Assembly (NCBI GenBank): GCA_017885385.1
Contig: JAFNGF010000206.1
Location: 1-5,843, forward strand
Length of the DNA stretch: 5,843 nucleotides
DNA from: Planctomycetota bacterium
Lineage (GTDB): Bacteria; Planctomycetota; Phycisphaerae; Sedimentisphaerales; Anaerobacaceae
Direction: 5' to 3'
The notes under the pieces were generated by a model. That model was not told the DNA's origin. It searched no databases and saw only the letters and a program-made list of their open reading frames with translations. Of this stretch, positions 1-4,593 are shown piece by piece (position 1 is the first letter of the stretch; the number at the start of each line of letters is the position of its first letter). A program made the translations under genes and the position numbers.

Positions 1-25
1 TCATCTTCGTCGGGTCAAGTTTCAT
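1..25 (-). CDS. 5' end of a divergent gene, possibly formate-tetrahydrofolate ligase (partial)
   Basis: An ATG at 25-23 on the minus strand opens a frame that leaves the window after eight residues, MKLDPTKM. It is preceded by GAGGAG (positions 36-31) with a 5-base spacer, which is close to an ideal ribosome binding site, and further up by a TATAAT box. That makes a real gene start likely even though almost none of the protein is visible. The peptide resembles my recollection of the first residues of some bacterial formate-H4F ligases (MxLDPTK, followed in full proteins by a xDWEIAxxAE stretch). That enzyme would suit a formate channel and acetyl-CoA pathway neighbourhood. The start call is fairly firm. 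The product is an inference from eight residues plus context, so no symbol is assigned. Confidence 0.6.
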
Positions 26-30
26 AGTGT

Positions 31-36
31 CTCCTC
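31..36 (-). promoter_or_regulatory. Strong ribosome binding site of the divergent left-edge gene
   Basis: The minus strand reads GAGGAG followed by ACACT and then ATG. This is a near-perfect Shine-Dalgarno sequence with 5-base spacing. It is the main evidence that the truncated left-edge frame is a real gene start. Confidence 0.7.
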
Positions 37-100
37 ACTTCGGGCAACTATCGTTGAACGCCACTCAAAGATACACTGCGCAACCGAATCGTGGCGGGCT

Positions 101-106
101 ATTATA
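101..106 (-). promoter_or_regulatory. Putative -10 box of the divergent left-edge gene
   Basis: The minus strand reads exactly TATAAT here, about 75 bases upstream of the ATG at 25. Transcription would begin near position 94 and leave a leader of roughly 70 bases. The matching -35 region (about 124-129, TTTTTA on the minus strand) is a poor match to TTGACA. It lies in an A/T run that could act as an UP-like element. This is a single-box match, so it remains a prediction. Confidence 0.4.
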
Positions 107-128
107 CTGGAAGCACGCCCAAATAAAA

Positions 129-170
129 AATTGAAAATTGACAATTGGAAACTGACAATTGAGAATTGTT
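129..170 (+). repeat. Heptamer tandem repeat, six AATTGRN units
   Basis: Six consecutive 7-base units run without gaps: AATTGAA, AATTGAC, AATTGGA, AACTGAC, AATTGAG, AATTGTT, starting at 129, 136, 143, 150, 157 and 164. The first five bases are constant except for one T-to-C change in the fourth unit, and the last two bases vary. The array lies in the divergent intergenic region, 95 bases before focA. A shorter array with the same period and core, in the same orientation relative to the downstream gene, precedes acsE at 1953-1980. Heptanucleotide intergenic repeats are known from other bacteria, cyanobacteria for example. Whether this array is functional or only a slippage product cannot be told from the window. 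Confidence 0.75.
138..166 (+). promoter_or_regulatory. Possible focA promoter inside the heptamer array
   Basis: TTGACA at 138-143 matches the sigma-70 -35 consensus exactly. Seventeen bases later, GAGAAT at 161-166 matches the -10 consensus at four of six positions. The predicted start is near 173, giving a leader of about 90 bases before focA. The boxes lie wholly within tandem AATTG units, so the match may be a by-product of the repeat. Confidence 0.3.
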
Positions 171-251
171 TTTACCAGACAGTGGAAATTGCGGCAAGAA
201 CAGGTTTGGCAAAGGCGCCAATTTTCAGTGAAAGGCATACTGCTTAAGAAT

Positions 252-257
252 GGAAGG
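252..257 (+). promoter_or_regulatory. Ribosome binding site of focA
   Basis: GGAAGG lies 8 bases before the ATG at 266. A TAA stop in the same frame at 245-247 leaves no upstream alternative, so together they fix the start codon. Confidence 0.55.
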
Positions 258-265
258 CAAGAACC

Positions 266-1096
266 ATGGGTGGATTTTTAACTCCTTGCGAGATTTGTAA
301 GAAAGTTGAGGAAACATCGAAGCAGAAAGCTTCACTGCCGGTGACGAGCCTTATTGTCCTCGGCATCCTCGCTGGAGTCTATATTGGCTTCGGGGCGGAG
401 CTGTCTACTACAGTGACCCACGACCTTGCCAAATATATGGGCGTTGGCTTTTCAAAGTTCATCGCCGGAAGTGTATTCAGCGTCGGCCTGATGCTTGTGG
501 TCATCGGCGGGGCGGAGCTTTTCACCGGGAACTGTCTGATGTTAGGTTGCAGGATGCAGCGAAACATGAAAACGGGGGAGCTGCTGCGTAATTGGAGCAT
601 CGTGTATCTGTCAAACTTTGCCGGGTCGCTTCTGCTTGTGGTGATTGTGTATTATTCAGGTCTGTGGAAGCTGGGACATCTCGGCGTTGGGGCAGAGGCC
701 TTAAAGATCGCTAGCGCGAAAGTGAACCTATCCTTTGTCGAGGCCTTCTGCCGAGGTATCGGCTGCAACTGGCTGGTGTGTCTGGCGGTGTGGCTGGCGG
801 CTGCAGGGCAAGATGTCGCGAGCAAAATTTTAGGCGTTTACTTCCCAATTATGGCCTTTGTTGCAAGCGGCTTTGAGCACAGCATTGCCAACATGTATTT
901 CATTCCTGTGGGGTTGGTATTGAAAGCTAATCAGGCTGTGGCTGGCGCAGCGGGGCTTTCAGGAAATTTGGCAGGACTAACCTGGAGCTCCTTCTTGCTG
1001 CACAACCTTTTGCCGGTAACGATTGGCAATATCGTGGGCGGCGGACTTTTCGTGGCAGGCGCTTATTGTTTGGCGTTCCGGCAGCACAAAAATTAG
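266..1096 (+). CDS. focA: Formate/nitrite transporter (FNT) family channel, FocA type
   Basis: This 276-residue integral membrane protein is of the usual FNT length and probably forms the pentameric inner-membrane channel for formate and related small anions. It has about six hydrophobic segments, roughly at residues 25-46, 64-93, 109-131, 157-181, 184-219 and 243-271. FNT hallmarks are present in order: GGAELFTGN at 81-89 (the pore-loop threonine is T87), AKVNLSF at 151-157 (the lysine corresponds to K156 of E. coli FocA), GIGCNWLVCLAVW at 164-176, GFEHSIANMYFIPVG at 202-216 (H205 corresponds to the gating H209 of E. coli) and PVTIGNIVGG at 250-259. The full GFEHSIANM motif favours formate over hydrosulfide channels, but nitrite transport is not excluded. 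The N-terminus carries a less usual C8-x2-C11 pair. It converges on acsE, with 9 bases between the stop codons. Context favours formate exchange serving the acetyl-CoA pathway. Confidence 0.93.
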   Translation: MGGFLTPCEICKKVEETSKQKASLPVTSLIVLGILAGVYIGFGAELSTTVTHDLAKYMGVGFSKFIAGSVFSVGLMLVVIGGAELFTGNCLMLGCRMQRNMKTGELLRNWSIVYLSNFAGSLLLVVIVYYSGLWKLGHLGVGAEALKIASAKVNLSFVEAFCRGIGCNWLVCLAVWLAAAGQDVASKILGVYFPIMAFVASGFEHSIANMYFIPVGLVLKANQAVAGAAGLSGNLAGLTWSSFLLHNLLPVTIGNIVGGGLFVAGAYCLAFRQHKN

Positions 1097-1105
1097 ACCC
1101 GCTCC

Positions 1106-1939
1106 TCACTTGTTCACCGTCTTGTAGACCTTGAGAAAAGAGTCCGAGTATATTTGTTTGTTCATCAGCATGTCACTGGCGGCTACCACGTTCATCAGGT
1201 CCTCGTCGAGCACATCGGCGATTGCAGAGTCCAGGCCGTGTGACATAGCCATAGCCAGAAAGACCCGGTTTATCAGGCTTCTTTCGGCTGCTCCCTGTGA
1301 AATATTTGATAGGCCCACCGTAATATGCGGCGGCGGATCCGACAGAAATCGTATCTGGTCCATAGCAGCAAGGATATTGCCCGGCTGAACCTGGGCGTTC
1401 GGCACCTTGAGGGGCAATACGATGGGGTCAATAAACAGCCGCTGAGCATCAAAGCCCTTCTCCATCGCCTTGGTCACAATGTCCGCAGCTATGGCCACAC
1501 GAGTGTCGGTATCCTGCGGCACGCCGTTTTTGTCCATAGTAAGTGCAATGATGCAGGCTTTCGGCCCGGCCTGGTTGGCCATCTCAATATATTTATCCAG
1601 AATTTCTTCATCGGTTTTCTTATTCAACGGCGTCGAATTCAGAAGGACTCCATTTTCGGCGTTGATTACTTTAAGTCCGGCGGCGATCACGTTGGGCTTT
1701 TGCGAATCGAGAGACAACGGCGTGGAGCATCCGCCTTTGGCGGACTGAATGGTCTCCACAAGCCATTGCATCGTTCCTTCCTGGTCTGCGGCGGCAGTAC
1801 CCACGTTTACATCGAGATACGAAGCTCCGGCGTCGGTTTGCTTATTGGCCAGGTCCTGAATTACCTTCCTGTTCTTCTCCTGGATGGCCTGCTTGACATC
1901 TTTGAACATCCCGTTAATTCGTTCCGCAATCAGTATCAT
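1106..1939 (-). CDS. acsE: 5-methyltetrahydrofolate:corrinoid/iron-sulfur protein methyltransferase (AcsE, MeTr)
   Basis: This cytoplasmic enzyme transfers the methyl group of 5-methyl-H4F to Co(I) of the corrinoid iron-sulfur protein, linking the methyl and carbonyl branches of the Wood-Ljungdahl pathway. The 277-residue protein is a single pterin-binding TIM barrel that aligns throughout with the Moorella enzyme (about 262 residues). It opens with ILIAERINGMF. Pterin-site residues are visible as D78 in LSLD, N101 in LLNST, D171 in FIDP and N212 in VGLSNISQ, the last corresponding to the asparagine implicated in substrate protonation. The C-terminus ends SDSFLKVYKT, as in the family. I chose ATG at 1939 because AGGGG lies 8 bases upstream and the family begins at this methionine. 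The TTG at 1957 would add six residues but lies inside a heptamer repeat. acsE is the last gene of the minus-strand operon and runs toward focA. Confidence 0.95.
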   Translation of the reverse strand: MILIAERINGMFKDVKQAIQEKNRKVIQDLANKQTDAGASYLDVNVGTAAADQEGTMQWLVETIQSAKGGCSTPLSLDSQKPNVIAAGLKVINAENGVLLNSTPLNKKTDEEILDKYIEMANQAGPKACIIALTMDKNGVPQDTDTRVAIAADIVTKAMEKGFDAQRLFIDPIVLPLKVPNAQVQPGNILAAMDQIRFLSDPPPHITVGLSNISQGAAERSLINRVFLAMAMSHGLDSAIADVLDEDLMNVVAASDMLMNKQIYSDSFLKVYKTVNK

Positions 1940-1952
1940 TGTACTGACCCCT

Positions 1953-1980
1953 GTCAATCCTCAATTCCAAATTCTAAATT
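1953..1980 (-). repeat. Heptamer tandem repeat, four units, between acsD and acsE
   Basis: Read on the minus strand, the acsD-acsE gap contains AATTTAG, AATTTGG, AATTGAG, GATTGAC with an exact 7-base period. The units share the AATTGAN theme of the array upstream of focA. It ends 13 bases before the acsE ATG, so it lies in the operon leader for acsE, just upstream of the ribosome binding site. CCAA and TTGG at the ends of positions 1967-1982 give a weak dyad, but no convincing terminator hairpin or T-run follows. Confidence 0.6.
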
Positions 1981-1986
1981 GGGAGT

Positions 1987-2943
1987 TCACGACCAGATTT
2001 CGCTGATAAACTTCCTAACCGTTTCCACCGCTTTTGGGTGGCGCATTCGAATAATGTCGACGCCCGCCTGAAGCAGACAGACAGCGGTAGCGGCCTCCCA
2101 CATCGGGCCGCGATTCTCAGCCGGCCCCCAGCCGGGAGCATCGGCAAGCTTCGCCTCTTTAGCCCGCCAGGATTCGTAGCCGACGTCACAAATGACCGGC
2201 ATCGCCATCATTTTATCGCCGGTAAGGGCGGCTAATCGCTGCCTCTCCTGAATCGAATAGGCATATTCTACGCCGTAGCCCAGTGCACCGGTAGCCTGGA
2301 ACATCACGATTCTTCCCAGCGGAAAGCCCATATCGGAAGCCAAGATGTTAATCTGCTTGGCGATATTGATATCGAGAGGGGCCTCAGCGATAAGAAAATG
2401 CCCGTCCGCCAGAGCGATAGCGGTCAGCGATTTGTAGTTGTCCTGCTTGATGGTTCCAAGCAAACACTTTTCGCCTTTGGCGGCGCCGCTGACCTTGGGC
2501 ATAACCGCATTGTCTTTTTCGTCGTTTCCACAGCCCCAGAGTACCAGCGGAACACCGACCGCCCTGAGCACCTGCTCGGTGACCTTCACAGCATGAGCAG
2601 CGTCTCTATTTTGCCTATCCGGATGGATGCCATCGAACTTCAGGCAGATTAGTTCTGCTCCAAACTCCTGGACGCACTTTTTGGCCCAATCGCCTGGGCT
2701 GTCAAAGACATTTTTATATTGCTCGGCCAGGGCACCGGGCCAATCATGCGGCTTGCTGTCGAGAACATCCATAGCGATAACGGGTTTTTCGCCGGCGTCA
2801 TCAAATGAGCCGCCATAGACGACGTTTTTAGCTCCGCCCACCGTTACCGTTTTTGTTCGGCTGCCGCCCTCGGCCTTGGCAGCGCCAAGAGTAATTTGGT
2901 TAATCTGCCCGGTAAAGCTGTCTGCAACTTCCGGAACCGGCAT
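1987..2943 (-). CDS. acsD: Corrinoid iron-sulfur protein small subunit (AcsD / CdhD, delta subunit)
   Basis: This is the small subunit of the CFeSP heterodimer, which carries the methyl group on cobalt from AcsE to acetyl-CoA synthase. The small subunit is a TIM-barrel scaffold that holds the corrinoid at its interface with the large subunit AcsC. The 318 residues match the usual length of about 320. Recognisable stretches are LGAAKAEGGSRTKTVTVGG (19-37), AELICLKFDG (96-105), GVPLVLWGCGNDEKD (130-144), PLDINIAKQINIL (189-201), GALGYGVEYAYSIQERQRL (219-237), VICDVGYESWRAKEA (250-264) and LLQAGVDIIRMRHP (290-303). No iron-sulfur cysteine motif is expected in this subunit and none is seen. The ATG at 2943 has an excellent GGAGG with 6-base spacing and starts one base after the stop of the upstream methyltransferase. 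Its usual partner gene acsC is not adjacent. Confidence 0.95.
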   Translation of the reverse strand: MPVPEVADSFTGQINQITLGAAKAEGGSRTKTVTVGGAKNVVYGGSFDDAGEKPVIAMDVLDSKPHDWPGALAEQYKNVFDSPGDWAKKCVQEFGAELICLKFDGIHPDRQNRDAAHAVKVTEQVLRAVGVPLVLWGCGNDEKDNAVMPKVSGAAKGEKCLLGTIKQDNYKSLTAIALADGHFLIAEAPLDINIAKQINILASDMGFPLGRIVMFQATGALGYGVEYAYSIQERQRLAALTGDKMMAMPVICDVGYESWRAKEAKLADAPGWGPAENRGPMWEAATAVCLLQAGVDIIRMRHPKAVETVRKFISEIWS

Positions 2944-2944
2944 A

Positions 2945-3835
2945 TTAGACCTCCAAAGACCCGTCGCTGGTGACTCGCGGCCTGTCGGCTATCACATCGG
3001 CTTGCCTGTACAAGAGCAAACGATAGGATTTAAACTTCTTGAAGTTTTCGCCCGTTTTTGCCCCGCTGAAATACTTCTCACCAATCTTGGATATTCTCTT
3101 TCGGTACAGGAACTTCAGACATCTTGACATCAGAGGATATCGATCATTCAAGAATTGCTGTGCTAAGTCTGCGCTGGGTCTGACCACTTCATTAAGCGCA
3201 TCGTTGGCGATATCCAGAGTTGGCGCGGTTTGCTCAGTTATGTCTAAGTCCTCGACAAGCTCAAAGGGATACTGTGAGATGATATCATAGAAGGTTTTTA
3301 GCCGATGTCCGCCCGGCAAAAGATTCTTATCTGGAGTATCCCTTTTGAAAATATCACAAATTAAAATATAGCCGCCTTCCTTCAGAAGCCCAAGCGTCTT
3401 GCTCAGCGCCTCTTGCGGTTTGATATATTGAAAACTCTCACTGAACAGGATCAGATCGTAGCGATTGTCCGTTTCCAGCTCTTCATAGAGACACTCAAAG
3501 ACATGGCTCCTGGCGCCCAATAGTTGGCGCACCTGGCTGCTAAGATAGGGGCTGGGAGAGACACAGTCCACCTGATATCCAGCATCAAAAAGCATCTCGG
3601 CTATCCGGCCGAATCCGCATCCAACATCCAAGATGCTCTTTACGCCAGGCGGGATATGTGAAACGAGGAACCTGGCGTAATTCTCCTGGGCGATACGCAA
3701 GTTGGCTATGTCCACTTCCAGGTCGCTGGTCCAATACCCGTAGTGAAGGTGCCGCGATTTCAAGAAATACTTGCTACAGATCGCACCGATCTCGACCCCT
3801 ATATTGCGAGAAACTGCTTTCTTTGATTTATGCAT
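2945..3835 (-). CDS. Class I SAM-dependent methyltransferase of unknown substrate
   Basis: The 296-residue soluble protein has a Rossmann-like SAM-binding core. SAM motif I is ILDVGCGFGR at residues 68-77. Next come VDCVSPSP (89-96) at the second strand, YDLILFSESFQYI (126-138) at motif IV and the post-core GLLKEGGYILICDIF (149-163). The N-terminal HLHYGYW (29-35) and the SPSP at strand two recall small-molecule methyltransferases of the tocopherol, cyclopropane-fatty-acid and glycine/sarcosine type rather than rRNA enzymes. The C-terminal FKSYRLLLYRQ is a plausible final strand. I do not recognise the substrate. ATG 3835 is chosen because AAGG lies about 8 bases upstream. A TTG six bases earlier would put AAGG too close. 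The gene starts 2 bases after the cooC stop and ends 1 base before the acsD ATG, so it is very likely cotranscribed and possibly translationally coupled with them. Confidence 0.85.
   Translation of the reverse strand: MHKSKKAVSRNIGVEIGAICSKYFLKSRHLHYGYWTSDLEVDIANLRIAQENYARFLVSHIPPGVKSILDVGCGFGRIAEMLFDAGYQVDCVSPSPYLSSQVRQLLGARSHVFECLYEELETDNRYDLILFSESFQYIKPQEALSKTLGLLKEGGYILICDIFKRDTPDKNLLPGGHRLKTFYDIISQYPFELVEDLDITEQTAPTLDIANDALNEVVRPSADLAQQFLNDRYPLMSRCLKFLYRKRISKIGEKYFSGAKTGENFKKFKSYRLLLYRQADVIADRPRVTSDGSLEV
2949..2953 (-). promoter_or_regulatory. Strong ribosome binding site of acsD inside the methyltransferase 3' end
   Basis: GGAGG precedes the acsD ATG with a 6-base spacer. It is the strongest site within the minus-strand gene block and lies in the last codons of the methyltransferase gene. 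It suggests that acsD, a stoichiometric structural protein, is translated more heavily than the maturation genes upstream. Confidence 0.65.
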
Positions 3836-3837
3836 AG

Positions 3838-4593
3838 TCAAAACCTTACTATTATCTTCTGTTCGGTCATCCTTCGCACAGCCAAAAGAGCCGGGCTATT
3901 GGGGTCGAGATCAAAGATGGTTCTGCCCTGGATAGACGCATCCAGAACAGATTGGTCCATCGGCACGCGGCCCAGCGTTTCCACGTCGTCTAATCTTGGC
4001 TCGCAGCCCGCAGCACCTTCAACTTTGTTCCAGACCACACCAGCTTCTTTTACCACGATGGGCAGCTGTTTGGCAAGAGCAAAAATCCTTTTGGCACTAA
4101 GCGCTCCGAGCGAAGTCGCCTCTGTAACAATGTAAAGTAGGTCCACATTGTTGGTGGTTCGGCGGGAAAGATGCTCCATTCCGGCCTCATTGTCTATAAT
4201 CACAAACTGATATTGCGAACTTAATTTATCCAGAAACTGGCGCAGCAGGTTGTTTACCGCACAGTAGCAGGCCGGTCCTTCCGGCCGACCCATAGTAAGC
4301 AAATCGAGGCCGGACGCCTCCGTAATCGCCTGCTGGATGCCATATTCAAACGCCCGCAGCTTATCTGTACCTGCGTTGATGGAGGGTTTTGCCCGTGCAT
4401 CCTCGCGGATTTCAGCGATAGTGCCGGCCGGCTCAACCCCTAACGTCAGGCCCAGGCACGAATTCGCATCGGCATCAACCGCCAGTATCGGGCCTGCTCC
4501 CTGCTCGCGAAGGAGCCTGACAATCATCGCGGCCACCGTGGTTTTGCCCGATCCGCCCTTTCCACTTATTGCTATCGTTGTTGTCATACTCAT
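3838..4593 (-). CDS. cooC: CooC/AcsF-type nickel-insertion ATPase (MinD/ParA family)
   Basis: This P-loop ATPase of the SIMIBI class assists nickel incorporation into carbon monoxide dehydrogenase (CooC) or acetyl-CoA synthase (AcsF). The 251-residue protein has the deviant Walker A ISGKGGSGKTT at 9-19, with the signature lysine K12. A DADAN switch motif follows at 40-44, then the diagnostic GPACYCAVN with C109-x-C111, which binds metal at the dimer interface in characterised CooC. IIDNEAGMEHLSRRT at 132-146 is the Walker B and switch II region. The CxC motif and the EHLSRRT stretch distinguish it from cell-division MinD. CooC and AcsF cannot be told apart here. The ATG at 4593 overlaps the RACo stop (TGATG) and no clear ribosome binding site precedes it, so translation probably depends on termination-reinitiation. 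GTG 4596 and ATG 4587 are possible alternative starts. Confidence 0.92.
   Translation of the reverse strand: MSMTTTIAISGKGGSGKTTVAAMIVRLLREQGAGPILAVDADANSCLGLTLGVEPAGTIAEIREDARAKPSINAGTDKLRAFEYGIQQAITEASGLDLLTMGRPEGPACYCAVNNLLRQFLDKLSSQYQFVIIDNEAGMEHLSRRTTNNVDLLYIVTEATSLGALSAKRIFALAKQLPIVVKEAGVVWNKVEGAAGCEPRLDDVETLGRVPMDQSVLDASIQGRTIFDLDPNSPALLAVRRMTEQKIIVRF

Noticed and set aside
1102..1111. Ten-base match CTCCTCACTT at 31-40 and 1102-1111
   Set aside because: One copy is a ribosome binding site region and the other is at the acsE stop. No shared role is evident, and a purine-rich 10-mer pair in under 6 kb can arise by chance.
1940..1957. TTG at 1957 as the acsE start
   Set aside because: It falls within a GATTGAC heptamer unit, its only purine-rich stretch is one base away, and the family starts at the later methionine (ILIAERING).
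1967..1982. Possible terminator hairpin between acsD and acsE
   Set aside because: The dyad ends (CCAA and TTGG) pair, but the stem is short, has mismatches and leaves almost no loop, and no T-run follows. The heptamer repeat explains the pattern better.
1325..2071. A 248-codon open frame on the plus strand opposite acsE
   Set aside because: It lies antisense to a well-recognised AcsE with conserved active-site residues, continues through the repeat array, and its translation resembles no family. It is a frame shadow.
3836..3841. TTG at 3841 as the methyltransferase start
   Set aside because: The AAGG upstream would be only 2 bases away, while ATG at 3835 has proper spacing. The TTG also overlaps the cooC stop.
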